A stretch of 64,000 nucleotides of DNA from JACKDX01 sp964640175 (GCA_964640175.1 CAZXFW010000005.1:62001-126000); one strand, 5' to 3'. Counted from the stretch's first letter, positions 9,649-17,906 are shown. Numbers and translations are program-made. The notes: a model not told the origin generated them from the letters alone.

Positions 9649-10650
9649 TCACGCCAGTCTCCTTCGCCAAACCCATAGTATCGCTAATGCTATAAACACG
9701 AATGTCCCATTAAGGATAGACTGCCTTCCAGAGGCCGGGGTCACAGCGCAGCCATCCGAAGGACAGTCCGTCGAAGTGCCATTGGTTTCTTGGAAACAAT
9801 GCTGTTGCCAAAATCCAAAGGTTTCTTCTCGGGTGATGCATCCTAACGTCGACAGCACGCTGTAATTGAAAGAAATGTCCCGAGAAGCCACTGCAACGGC
9901 AGCTTGTTCTCCATATTCCAATCCAATTTCGGCCCCGTTGACAGAGGCGCTCACGGCATTGCCGTTGACCGTAGTCGTATGAATGTCTGGATTATCCACA
10001 GGGGCCGCTTCGCCAGCAACCAGTAAGCTTGAAGTGCAATCGGTCGAAGCTGAATCAATGTACACCGTATACCCGTAGATGTTTTCAGTGGTGGTTGCCG
10101 TCCATGTGACCCCAATCTGGGTATCCCCGCTGCTGCCTTTAACCTCGGAAGGCGCAGGGGGCGGAGTGGCATCGAGCCCAAGGACCACCGTGCCATATTC
10201 GCTTGTGTCCACTTCGTCGTTTGGCGAGTTAACGGCAAGAACATAGAACGTCGGTTTATTCGTCGTGTCACATTTAAATAGAGCTTGGGCGGGGATGACC
10301 TGATCGGGAATGCGTTTCCGGTTTTGAATCTGAATCTCACCCACATCGAGTTGGTCACAGGTGCCCGTGGGTGAACGCTGTTCCACTGTGTTGCAGTCGG
10401 CGCCTCCAGACCAGAACGTGAGTTGTCCTAAACTTTCCGGAATGTTCTCAATCAGGAATGTAATATCAACGTTCGCTTCGCATTCCGCTTGGCTGAGCGG
10501 AACATTGCTTAAGTCGTTCCTGGTGGTGTCGCGGCCTTCCACCGCGGTCTGCTGGACATTGATTTGACCTTGGGCAGGCGTGTTCCACGCAAACACGCCC
10601 ACCGCCATGAAGACGGCTACCGGTAATGTATGCATCTTTCCGGAGCTCAT
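9649..10650 (-). CDS. secreted protein with Fn3-like domain and MYXO-CTERM-like tail
   Basis: About 333 aa from the ATG at 10650; GTG 10659 and ATG 10635 are alternatives. A signal peptide covers about 1-27. The body has several Cys and an Fn3-like stretch with DATPPPAPSEV followed by IGVTWTATTTENIYGYTVYI. The extreme C terminus has a Cys (DGCAV), about 18 hydrophobic residues and the cluster WRRRLA. That layout is like the MYXO-CTERM/GlyGly-CTERM class of sorting tails, in which the helix is processed and the protein is surface-anchored. The classification is by layout, not an exact motif match. It is the first gene of a coupled minus-strand run reaching 6686. Confidence 0.75.
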   Translation of the reverse strand: MSSGKMHTLPVAVFMAVGVFAWNTPAQGQINVQQTAVEGRDTTRNDLSNVPLSQAECEANVDITFLIENIPESLGQLTFWSGGADCNTVEQRSPTGTCDQLDVGEIQIQNRKRIPDQVIPAQALFKCDTTNKPTFYVLAVNSPNDEVDTSEYGTVVLGLDATPPPAPSEVKGSSGDTQIGVTWTATTTENIYGYTVYIDSASTDCTSSLLVAGEAAPVDNPDIHTTTVNGNAVSASVNGAEIGLEYGEQAAVAVASRDISFNYSVLSTLGCITREETFGFWQQHCFQETNGTSTDCPSDGCAVTPASGRQSILNGTFVFIALAILWVWRRRLA

Positions 10651-10783
10651 GCTGGCCACTCATAGCAAAGTTCGGGCCAGTTTGCAGTAGCCATTAAAAC
10701 GCGAGCGATTGTACACGCCGCTTTGGGTGATCGCGCCATTTTGTCAAACCCAACGCCTGATCATGGACGAGCCTGCCATTTCG

Positions 10784-11794
10784 TCAACGCTGGCGTATCA
10801 GTCCTTCGGCGATTTGGACGGCATTGAGCGCTGCGCCCTTGCGTAAGTTATCTCCGACGATCCACATCTGCAGTCCGCCAGGGTTTCCCAGATCTTCGCG
10901 AATGCGGCCCACAAGGACATTGTCTTTGCCCGCAACGTGAAGCGGAGTGGGGTAGATGCCTTGAGTAAACTCGTCCATGAGTTCAACGCCAGGAGCCTTG
11001 GCTAAGAGGGCACGTACGGCGCTGACAGAGATGGGCTTACGCGTGGATAACGTGACCGCTTCCGAATGGCCTGTCTCGACAGGCACCCGCACGGCGGTGG
11101 GAGAGACCTGAATGGAATCATCTGCTAAGATCTTTCGCGTTTCACGAATCAGCTTGAGTTCTTCTTCATGATACCCGTTAGGGTCGGCTTTCCAGCTCAT
11201 GAGCAAGTTGCCTGCGAGCACGCCTCCTAAGACGCCCGGTTCTACCGGCTTTCGCTGAGCCCACTGGCTAACTTGGTGCTGTAGCGCATTTACCGCATTG
11301 GCGCCTGCGCCACTTGCTGCTTGATAGGTGGAAACAACGACGCGCTCTATGCCCACTTCGTCGTAAATCGGCTTGAGCGCCACCACGAGTTGAATCGTGG
11401 AACAGTTGGGGTTGGCGATGATGCCCTTGGCAGGCGTTAAAGCGCTTTTTAGGTTAACCTCTGGGACGCACAGCGGTACGTCCGGGTCCATGCGCCACGC
11501 AGAGGAGTTATCGATGACGATGGCGCCTTTGGAAGCTGCTATAGGAGCCCACTCTCGCGAGACATCGCCGCCGGCAGAAAACAGCGCAAAGTCCACGCCA
11601 GTAAACACGTCTTCTTGGAGCACTTGTACGGGCACCTCGCGGCCTTGAAAGGATACGCGCTTGCCGGCGCTACGCTGGGAAGCCACAGGCACCACGCGCT
11701 CTACAGGAAATTGGCGCTCTTCAAGGATAGCGAGCATGGTTTGACCCACCAGCCCCGTCGCACCCACTACAGCAACCGTGTAACGCTTTGACAT
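10784..11794 (-). CDS. asd: aspartate-semialdehyde dehydrogenase
   Basis: Asd reduces aspartyl phosphate to aspartate semialdehyde with NADPH, the branch to lysine/diaminopimelate, threonine and methionine. From the ATG at 11794 the product is 336 aa, typical for the family; the frame extends to 11851, but the extra residues do not look like the Rossmann N terminus. Landmarks: VAVVGATGLVGQ at 7-18, the catalytic Cys131 in NPNCSTIQ, GAGANAVNAL, and the active-site His in VETGHSEA near 241. It is divergent from the sulfite reductase gene, with a 205-base shared upstream region. No clear Shine-Dalgarno is seen before this ATG. Confidence 0.95.
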   Translation of the reverse strand: MSKRYTVAVVGATGLVGQTMLAILEERQFPVERVVPVASQRSAGKRVSFQGREVPVQVLQEDVFTGVDFALFSAGGDVSREWAPIAASKGAIVIDNSSAWRMDPDVPLCVPEVNLKSALTPAKGIIANPNCSTIQLVVALKPIYDEVGIERVVVSTYQAASGAGANAVNALQHQVSQWAQRKPVEPGVLGGVLAGNLLMSWKADPNGYHEEELKLIRETRKILADDSIQVSPTAVRVPVETGHSEAVTLSTRKPISVSAVRALLAKAPGVELMDEFTQGIYPTPLHVAGKDNVLVGRIREDLGNPGGLQMWIVGDNLRKGAALNAVQIAEGLIRQR

Positions 11795-11803
11795 ATGCAC
11801 GCG

Positions 11804-11832
11804 CTCATAAGTGCAGGTAGCCCACAAGTCAA
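11804..11832 (-). promoter_or_regulatory. candidate sigma70-type promoter of asd
   Basis: On the minus strand a TTGACT (11832-11827) is followed after 17 bases by TATGAG (11809-11804). The predicted start of transcription is about 11797, only 3 bases before the asd ATG, so the transcript would be nearly leaderless, which fits the missing Shine-Dalgarno. It was found by eye only. Confidence 0.4.
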
Positions 11833-11853
11833 CTCTGAGCACGAATGTCAATT

Positions 11854-11872
11854 CTTTACAAAATTAGTAAAG
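11854..11872. promoter_or_regulatory. inverted repeat CTTTAC-N7-GTAAAG, possible operator
   Basis: A perfect 6-base inverted repeat with a 7-base spacer in the AT-rich region between asd and the sulfite reductase gene. Its right half contains ATTAGTAAA (11863-11871), which recurs directly at 11891-11899, 28 bases on. Spacing near an integral number of helical turns and the position upstream of an assimilatory reductase suggest a regulator site. The regulator is unknown. Confidence 0.35.
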
Positions 11873-11919
11873 AAACTTGCTTCGAAAAATATTAGTAAAA
11901 TCAAATAGTTTATAAAATT

Positions 11920-11933
11920 TCAACAATTGTTGA
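11920..11933. promoter_or_regulatory. 14-base perfect palindrome TCAACAATTGTTGA
   Basis: A perfect palindrome 67 bases before the reductase ATG (12000), within the AT-rich divergent region. It has the size and symmetry of a homodimeric repressor or activator site. A good -35/-10 pair for the reductase could not be placed around it, so its role is inference. Confidence 0.4.
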
Positions 11934-11999
11934 CTTGACGTATGTAAAATAGAGGTGTCATACTCCACGTTTCGAATTCGTGAGGCGTGTAGGGCAATT

Positions 12000-14285
12000 A
12001 TGGCAGTAGTGACATGGAAACAAACTCTCTCAGGCGCCGTTCCTGAGGCCTTGGTCGAAGAAATCGATGCGTTTGAAACTCAAATTGAGCTTCGTAAACT
12101 CGGCAAGATTGAGGAGAAGCTGTTTGCGGAAACACGTCTTCGTCGCGGCGTGTATGGTCAGCGTTACGACAACGGTCAGCGGCACAATGGTGTGGAGTCG
12201 CAGCCTTTAACATTTCCCTGCGGTGAACTTACCAAAGGTCCGAGTACGGTCTGGGACGCTCCGGGCATGCAGCGTATCAAGATCCCGTACGGACGCATGA
12301 CAGCCGATCAGCTTGATGTCCTCGCGGAAGTGGCCGAAGAGTATTCCGATGCCATTTTGCACGTGACCACACGTCAAGATATTCAGCTTCATTTTGTTCA
12401 TATTGAAGACACGCCCGACATGATGCGCAGGCTTGCGGCGGTAGGCATTACTACTCGCGAAGCCTGTGGCAATAGCATCCGCAATGTGACCGCTTGCCAG
12501 TATGCGGGCGTCTGTAACACCGAAAGCTTTGATGTTCGTCCTCATGCCAACGCGTTGGTGCGGTTTTTGTTAGGTCATCCGGATGTTCAGGACTTTGGTC
12601 GTAAGTTTAAAATTGCCTTTTCGGGGTGCAAAGATCATGCATGTGGTCTTGTTGCCATTCACGATTTAGGAGTCGTCGCGGTCAAGCGTCACGTCGATGG
12701 CAAAGAAGAGCGTGGCTTTGAGTTCTATGTAGGCGGCGGACTTGGTGCGGTGCCGCACCAGGCGAAGCTTTTTGAGGAGTTTTTGCCAGAAGATGAACTG
12801 CTTCCCATGACACAAGCCGTCTGCCGTGTGTTTGCTCGGCTTGGCGAAAAAGCCAACCGCGCTCGCTCGCGCATTAAGTTTTTGGTGGCCAAGCTTGGGC
12901 TTGAAGAGTTTCGTAGGCTCGTGCTGGAAGAGCGCGAACGCATGCCAAAGGATGAACGGTGGCATGCGTTGCTCAGTGACCCGAAAACGCTTGATGAAAA
13001 GACATTTTTTGAAGAAGTGCCACGTCATCCTGGCGAGCCGTTGCCCGAGGGGCACTATCCTGAGGACTTCGTGGTTTGGCGGCATTCGAACGTTGTTCAG
13101 CAGGCACAGCCCGGCTATGTCGTGGCAACAATTCGCTTGCCGTTGGGTGATTTAACCTCACGGCAAGCACGTGCGCTTTCAGACATTGCCCGCACGTTGA
13201 CGGGAGACACCATGTGCACCACGGTTGAGCAAAACATCGTGTTTCGCTGGCTGCGTGAATCCGACTTGCCGGTGTTTTATGAAGCCCTTAAGGCGGTGGG
13301 CTTACACGCCGCAGGCGCAGGCACGATCGAAGACGTGACGTCGTGCCCCGGCACCGACACCTGCAAGCTTGGCATTTCCTCTTCGCGAGGCGTGTCAGCG
13401 GCATTGAGCGAACATCTTCTGGCTCGCAAGGCGGTGAAGGCATTGCCAGACGAAGTGGCTAGCTTACGCATCAAATGTAGCGGCTGCTTTAACTCATGTG
13501 GCCAACATCACATTGCAGATTTAGGGTTTTTGGGGGTTAGCCGTAACGTGAAAGGCCGGCGTGTTCCCCATTTTCAAGTCGTGCTTGGTGGGCAGTGGAC
13601 GCACAACGCTGGCTCTTACGGACTTGCCATTGGTGCGGTGCCTTCCAAGCGTGTGCCCGAGGTGGTGGAGTTGCTTACCGATCGTTATGTCGAACAACGG
13701 CAAGCTGAAGAAAGCTTTCAAGAGTGGATTAAGCGAATTGGCAAAGTCGAAATTCGCAACATGCTCAAGGATTTAATGGAAGTGCCAAGCTATGAGGAAG
13801 ACCCCTCCTTTTATTCAGACTGGGGTGATCCTCGAGAATATACGATCGGCGACATTGGCGTAGGCGAGTGTGCAGGGGAAATTGTTCCTTTGGCCATGTT
13901 TGGATTGTCGGCCAGTGAGCGGTTGGTGTTCGAAGCCCAGGTCGATCTCGAAAAAGGAGAAGTGGCACAAGCGGCAGAGCGAGCCTACAAGGCAATGCTT
14001 GATGCCGCCAAAGCACTCATTCAAATGCAGAACATCGATATTACAGACGATCCAGAACACATTGTGTCTGAGTTCCGAACGCGTTTTCATGAAACAGAGC
14101 TTTTTAATGATCCGTTTGCGGGTTCAAAATTTGCCGGCTATTTGTTTCGAGCCCATGAGCGGCGTCATCAGTCCATTCAAGCCACTGACCTTGCACATCA
14201 ATCGATCGAAGAGGCTCAGCATTTCATTGAGGCTGCGTATGCTTGTTACGACCGCGTTAGCCAACAACCCAACCCTTTGAGTTAG
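12000..14285 (+). CDS. ferredoxin-type sulfite/nitrite reductase with C-terminal HEPN-like domain
   Basis: A siroheme- and [4Fe-4S]-dependent enzyme for six-electron reduction of sulfite to sulfide or nitrite to ammonia; which one cannot be decided. The ATG at 12000 gives 761 aa beginning MAVVTWKQTLSG; the frame extends to a GTG at 11955. The two pseudo-repeated reductase halves cover about 45-620. Cluster/siroheme ligands are Cys449 and Cys455 (CPGTDTC) and Cys496 and Cys500 (GCFNSC). Residues about 637-760 form an added helical domain like HEPN (AERAYKAMLDAAKAL) with an R-x5-H (Arg717, His723), the position of the HEPN active motif. The usual enzyme ends before this region. A 195-aa unknown gene follows 9 bases later, presumably in the same operon. 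Siroheme precursors can come from the CobA-HemD gene at 61.6-63.1 kb. Confidence 0.92.
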   Translation: MAVVTWKQTLSGAVPEALVEEIDAFETQIELRKLGKIEEKLFAETRLRRGVYGQRYDNGQRHNGVESQPLTFPCGELTKGPSTVWDAPGMQRIKIPYGRMTADQLDVLAEVAEEYSDAILHVTTRQDIQLHFVHIEDTPDMMRRLAAVGITTREACGNSIRNVTACQYAGVCNTESFDVRPHANALVRFLLGHPDVQDFGRKFKIAFSGCKDHACGLVAIHDLGVVAVKRHVDGKEERGFEFYVGGGLGAVPHQAKLFEEFLPEDELLPMTQAVCRVFARLGEKANRARSRIKFLVAKLGLEEFRRLVLEERERMPKDERWHALLSDPKTLDEKTFFEEVPRHPGEPLPEGHYPEDFVVWRHSNVVQQAQPGYVVATIRLPLGDLTSRQARALSDIARTLTGDTMCTTVEQNIVFRWLRESDLPVFYEALKAVGLHAAGAGTIEDVTSCPGTDTCKLGISSSRGVSAALSEHLLARKAVKALPDEVASLRIKCSGCFNSCGQHHIADLGFLGVSRNVKGRRVPHFQVVLGGQWTHNAGSYGLAIGAVPSKRVPEVVELLTDRYVEQRQAEESFQEWIKRIGKVEIRNMLKDLMEVPSYEEDPSFYSDWGDPREYTIGDIGVGECAGEIVPLAMFGLSASERLVFEAQVDLEKGEVAQAAERAYKAMLDAAKALIQMQNIDITDDPEHIVSEFRTRFHETELFNDPFAGSKFAGYLFRAHERRHQSIQATDLAHQSIEEAQHFIEAAYACYDRVSQQPNPLS

Positions 14286-14294
14286 AACACCCAC

Positions 14295-14882
14295 GTGACA
14301 GAACCTTCGTACTTGATCAATCTTAAAGTGTTCGTCAAAGGCGATGCGCCTTTGAACCAGGAACGGTTTGTTCCGATTTTTCATCGGTGGGTCAAGGACA
14401 AAGTTTTTAATGATGTGCTTATTGATGTTACGGATTACCGCCATGTGCATCATGGTCCCGGGGTGATGCTGATTGCCCATGCGGCCAACTATGGCTTGGA
14501 TGAGGCTGAGGGACGCGTAGGCCTGTTGTACAGCGCCAAGCGTGCGGTGACTGGCTCATTCAGGGAACAGCTTGCCCATGCTTTTTCCCAAACACTTGAG
14601 GCATGTATTCGCTTGGAGGAGGAGACCGCAACGTCCCATCCGCTGACGTTTGCGACCAGTCTTCTTGAGCTGCGTGTCCATAACCGCCTGGTGACAGGCA
14701 GAAGCGATGCCGAACAGCTGAGGTTTCAAAAAGAGCTTGAAGCGGAGCTTGGCACCTTATTTCCCAAGGTGTTGATACTGTCCCGTAAAGTCAATCAGCC
14801 GCGGGAGCCGCTAAGCCTTGTCCTCACACTGGACCCTGCCGCTGAAAGTGTGAGAAGCTTGCATGCACAGATGGCTGTTTGA
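14295..14882 (+). CDS. conserved hypothetical protein linked to the sulfite/nitrite reductase
   Basis: A 195-aa product with a GTG start 9 bases after the reductase stop, so very likely co-transcribed. The sequence is soluble, with no signal or membrane segment. It contains VFVKGDAPLNQERFVPIFHRWV, a His-rich DYRHVHHGPGVMLIAHAANYG stretch (about residues 45-65), and a helical C-terminal half with RLVTGRSDAEQLRFQ. I do not recognise a named family. The position suggests an accessory role with the reductase, for example assembly, regulation or electron delivery; there is no CxxC or other cofactor motif to support the last. Confidence 0.75.
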   Translation: MTEPSYLINLKVFVKGDAPLNQERFVPIFHRWVKDKVFNDVLIDVTDYRHVHHGPGVMLIAHAANYGLDEAEGRVGLLYSAKRAVTGSFREQLAHAFSQTLEACIRLEEETATSHPLTFATSLLELRVHNRLVTGRSDAEQLRFQKELEAELGTLFPKVLILSRKVNQPREPLSLVLTLDPAAESVRSLHAQMAV

Positions 14883-14917
14883 CAGCGTTACGCCGTTAAC
14901 CGCTCTCTATACTGCGC

Positions 14918-15586
14918 ATGAACGAAAAGCTTGTTGCTGCATCAGAGTTGGGCTCCTCGGAGGCCGAGCCTCAAGAGCTATCTTGGGAGGCGCGTTTATA
15001 TCACCAAAGCCAAATCAATCGTGATTTGCGCGCTGAGCTCAGGCACCACCAAACAGTCTTACGAGACTTTTTGACGTTGAAAGAATCTGGGGTTGTTCCT
15101 CTGTCGCAAACGTCCGAGGAGATTCCTTCCCTCAGTCCGCTTGGCCATGATGAATTGGCATTCGCGCGTGGAGAAAGCGCGGGATTGCGCATGCGATTAA
15201 ATGATCAGGTAAGGGCATCACTATTGGCAGCGGCCTCGGTCTCGCAGCATGCTGAGATTAAAGCCATGCGTTTGGCGCTGGCTCAGGCAACGACCTTGAA
15301 AGAAGAAGCACAAGCGCAATTTCAGGCGCTGGAGGCTCAGGCGGCGGAGTTAACACGTGACATCAAACACCGAGAGCTCATGATGGAATCCATGGTCGCT
15401 CAGCTACACGTGCGAGATGAGCGCATACGTATATTGGAAGCTAGTTTTAAAGATCCGGCCGTATTGGAGGACGCTCTTGATAAGCAAGCGCTTCAAGAAG
15501 CCTTGTTGCAGCTTCAGGAAGAAGTAGTAGCGCTTGCTGAAGAGCTTACGGCATTAAGGGCGTTCTCAGACAGTGCTCGCCGCTAG
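14918..15586 (+). CDS. coiled-coil protein of unknown function
   Basis: A 222-aa product dominated by Ala/Glu/Gln/Leu heptads from about residue 25 to 60 and from 85 to the end, so a largely coiled-coil cytoplasmic protein. It has no signal peptide, membrane helix or catalytic motif. No Shine-Dalgarno precedes the ATG. A TATACT lies at 14908-14913, just before the ATG, but no -35 is at the right distance (a TTGACA at 14879-14884 is 23 bases away). Convergent with groEL. Protein-coding status rests on length, consistent composition and the absence of a better frame. Confidence 0.65.
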   Translation: MNEKLVAASELGSSEAEPQELSWEARLYHQSQINRDLRAELRHHQTVLRDFLTLKESGVVPLSQTSEEIPSLSPLGHDELAFARGESAGLRMRLNDQVRASLLAAASVSQHAEIKAMRLALAQATTLKEEAQAQFQALEAQAAELTRDIKHRELMMESMVAQLHVRDERIRILEASFKDPAVLEDALDKQALQEALLQLQEEVVALAEELTALRAFSDSARR

Positions 15587-15597
15587 CAAATGACATT

Positions 15598-15632
15598 AAA
15601 AAAACCCGGACAGCACATGGCTGCCCGGGTTT
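15598..15632 (-). terminator. intrinsic terminator of groESL
   Basis: Read on the minus strand, a GC-rich hairpin (arms of 8 + 3 pairs around one mismatch, 7-base loop, arms 15602-15613 and 15621-15632) is followed directly by a run of seven T. It starts about 25 bases after the groEL stop. On the plus strand only three T follow, so it should act mainly on groEL transcripts. Confidence 0.85.
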
Positions 15633-15656
15633 CATCGGAGTTACGCTGCGGATGGC

Positions 15657-17297
15657 TTAGAAGTCCATGCCACCGGGTGCGCCATGTCCATGGCCGCCGC
15701 CGGCTGCTGGTTTCTCCTCTTTGGGCCGCTCTGCCACCAATGCTTCCGTGGTCAGCATCAGCCCTGCAACCGAAGCTGCATTTTGCAATGCGGTACGAAC
15801 CACCTTGGTTGGGTCAATGACGCCAGCCTTGAGAAGGTCTTCGTACTTTTCGTTAGCCGCATTGAAGCCGTAGCTTGCCTCTTTGGCATTGCGTACACGA
15901 TCCACGACGATGGAACCTTCGACACCTGCATTGGCTGCAATCTGGCGAATCGGCTCTTCGATGGCGCGTCGGACGATGGCTGCGCCAAAACGTTGCTCGT
16001 CATTGAGCTCGAGCTTTTCAAGCATTGACTGACAACGCAGTAGGGCAGTGCCTCCGCCAGGAACGATGCCTTCTTCTACCGCTGCACGGGTAGCATTCAA
16101 GGCATCTTCGACACGGGCTTTCTTTTCCTTCATCTCGACCTCAGTTGCCGCGCCGACCTTGACCACTGCTACGCCGCCGACCAATTTGGCCAAACGCTCT
16201 TGTAGCTTTTCACGGTCGTAGTCGCTCGTGGTTTCCTCGATCTGGCGACGAATCGTCTCGATGCGTCCCTTGATGTCGGCTTTCTTGCCTGCGCCGTCCA
16301 CGATGGTGCTGTTCTCTTTGTCAATGGTGATGCGCTTGGCACGGCCAAGGTCATTGATGGTCACGCTCTCCAGCTTGATGCCCAGCTCTTCGCTGATCAC
16401 CTGTCCGCCAGTCAACGTGGCAATGTCCTTGAGCATTTCCTTGCGACGATCACCAAAGCCAGGGGCCTTGACTGCAGCAGTCTGCAGCGTGCCACGCAGC
16501 TTGTTGACCACCAAAGTTGCCAACGCTTCGCCTTCGACATCTTCTGCCAAAATCAGAAGTGGCTTTTGCTGACGCGCAATGGCTTCAAGCACAGGCAACA
16601 GATCCTTCATGTTGGAGATTTTCTTCTCCGAAATGAGGATGTAGGCATCTTCCAGAATCACTTCCATGCGCTCTGGATCGGTGATGAAGTAGGGAGACAA
16701 GTAGCCGCGGTCGAATTGCATGCCTTCGACAACGTCCAATGTGGTTTCCAGGCCTTTGGCCTCTTCCACGGTGATGACGCCCTCTTTGCCGACCTTTTCC
16801 ATGGCCTCGGCAATGATGTTACCGATGGTGCTGTCACCGTTGGCAGAGATGGAGCCTACCTGAGCGATCTCTTTAGGATCTTTGGTGGGCTTGGACAGCT
16901 TGCCAAGTTTTTCCACCACAGATTCCACAGCGGATTCGATTCCACGCTTGAGCTCCATGGGGTTGTGACCTGCTGCCACAAGCTTGGAACCTTCACGGTA
17001 AATGGCCTGAGCGAGCACGGTAGCCGTGGTGGTGCCATCGCCTGCGACATCCGAGGTCTTGGAAGCCACTTCACGCACCATCTGAGCACCCATGTTCTCA
17101 AACTTGTTCTCGACTTCGATTTCCTTAGCTACCGTGACACCGTCTTTGGTGACCGTCGGTGAGCCAAAGCTCTTTTCAATCACCACATTGCGGCCTTTGG
17201 GGCCCAGGGTGACTTTAACTACGTCCGCCAGCGTGTTAACGCCTTTAAGAATGCGCTCGCGCGCCGCGGTATCATACAGAATTTCTTTTGCAGCCAT
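15657..17297 (-). CDS. groL: chaperonin GroEL (Hsp60)
   Basis: The 60-kDa ATP-dependent folding chamber. At 546 aa it is full length and colinear with the family: AAKEILYDTAARERILKGVN at the N terminus, the ATP-site signature VTLGPKGRNVVIEK, GDGTTTATVLAQAI near 86-99, and the Gly/Met-rich tail ending GGMDF with His and Gly interspersed. The ATG at 17297 lies 17 bases after the groES stop. Expression is from the groES promoter, under the CIRCE operator, and is ended by the hairpin at 15598-15632. Confidence 0.99.
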   Translation of the reverse strand: MAAKEILYDTAARERILKGVNTLADVVKVTLGPKGRNVVIEKSFGSPTVTKDGVTVAKEIEVENKFENMGAQMVREVASKTSDVAGDGTTTATVLAQAIYREGSKLVAAGHNPMELKRGIESAVESVVEKLGKLSKPTKDPKEIAQVGSISANGDSTIGNIIAEAMEKVGKEGVITVEEAKGLETTLDVVEGMQFDRGYLSPYFITDPERMEVILEDAYILISEKKISNMKDLLPVLEAIARQQKPLLILAEDVEGEALATLVVNKLRGTLQTAAVKAPGFGDRRKEMLKDIATLTGGQVISEELGIKLESVTINDLGRAKRITIDKENSTIVDGAGKKADIKGRIETIRRQIEETTSDYDREKLQERLAKLVGGVAVVKVGAATEVEMKEKKARVEDALNATRAAVEEGIVPGGGTALLRCQSMLEKLELNDEQRFGAAIVRRAIEEPIRQIAANAGVEGSIVVDRVRNAKEASYGFNAANEKYEDLLKAGVIDPTKVVRTALQNAASVAGLMLTTEALVAERPKEEKPAAGGGHGHGAPGGMDF

Positions 17298-17314
17298 GAT
17301 TGCTTACTCCTTAG

Positions 17315-17605
17315 TTAGGAAACTACCACTCCCAAAATGTCATCTTCGCGAAGAATCAAATGCTCTTCGCCACCAATTTTGATTTCCGTGCCGCTGTATT
17401 TGCCAAACAACACACGGTCGCCCGCTTTGACTTCCAGCTTGCGGATGGAGCCATCTTCAAGCACTTTGCCATTGCCAACGGCAATAACCTTGCCTTCAAT
17501 GGGCTTCTCTTTGGCAGTATCGGGGATGATAATGCCTCCTTTGGTTTTCGATTCTTCTTCGAGCCGCTGTACGATCACGCGGTCTTGAAGGGGACGTATT
17601 TTCAT
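17315..17605 (-). CDS. groS: co-chaperonin GroES (Hsp10)
   Basis: Forms the lid of the GroEL chamber. From the ATG at 17605 the product is 96 aa, the normal size, beginning MKIRPLQDRVIVQRLEEE. The frame is open to 17641, but a strong GGAGGAA Shine-Dalgarno sits just before 17605 and family homology begins there. The mobile-loop region (ESKTKGGIIIPDTAKEKP) and the C-terminal EEHLILREDDILGVV are present. First gene of the groES-groEL operon. Confidence 0.99.
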   Translation of the reverse strand: MKIRPLQDRVIVQRLEEESKTKGGIIIPDTAKEKPIEGKVIAVGNGKVLEDGSIRKLEVKAGDRVLFGKYSGTEIKIGGEEHLILREDDILGVVVS

Positions 17606-17645
17606 AGAATTCCTCCATGGCAACCGGAGTTGCCGCTTCATTTTG

Positions 17646-17672
17646 CTAGCACTCCCTCATAGAGAGTGCTAG
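17646..17672 (-). promoter_or_regulatory. CIRCE operator (HrcA binding site)
   Basis: CTAGCACTC, 9 bases, GAGTGCTAG: a perfect 9-base inverted repeat (10 if the flanking G/C pair is counted) matching the CIRCE consensus TTAGCACTC-N9-GAGTGCTAA. It sits at the predicted transcription start of groESL, 41 bases before the groES ATG, the standard position for HrcA repression and heat-shock induction. HrcA itself is not in this window. Confidence 0.95.
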
Positions 17673-17680
17673 CCGCCGGT

Positions 17681-17708
17681 AAGATAGTCATGAAGAACGA
17701 GGAGTCAA
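17681..17708 (-). promoter_or_regulatory. groESL promoter, sigma70-like
   Basis: On the minus strand TTGACT (17708-17703), a 16-base spacer and TATCTT (17686-17681) precede the CIRCE element, giving a start near 17674. The promoter/operator geometry is the classical one for HrcA control. No sigma32-type promoter was noticed. Confidence 0.7.
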
Positions 17709-17906
17709 GGGTGACTGGTTCGTTTTACTAACCATTTGGAATTATTACGCTTTGTAATCTTGTCCGCGAAAAAACAGGCTCTGTTTAGGTCGGGCGATGC
17801 CAACCGAAAGGCAGAGGGACGTCATAGGCCCTGGTTTTCGTTCCAGAGCACAAATCATAGTATACTTTAACAAAGAAAAGTTTGATGAGACTGTTCAGGG
17901 AGGGGC

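Noticed and set aside
12826..13155. 109-residue ORF in another frame within the reductase gene
   Set aside because: Composition is that of a shadow frame and the reductase reading is uninterrupted.
14879..14913. TTGACA and TATACT as a promoter for the coiled-coil gene
   Set aside because: The spacer is 23 bases, outside the range for sigma70; only the -10-like element is kept as a remark.
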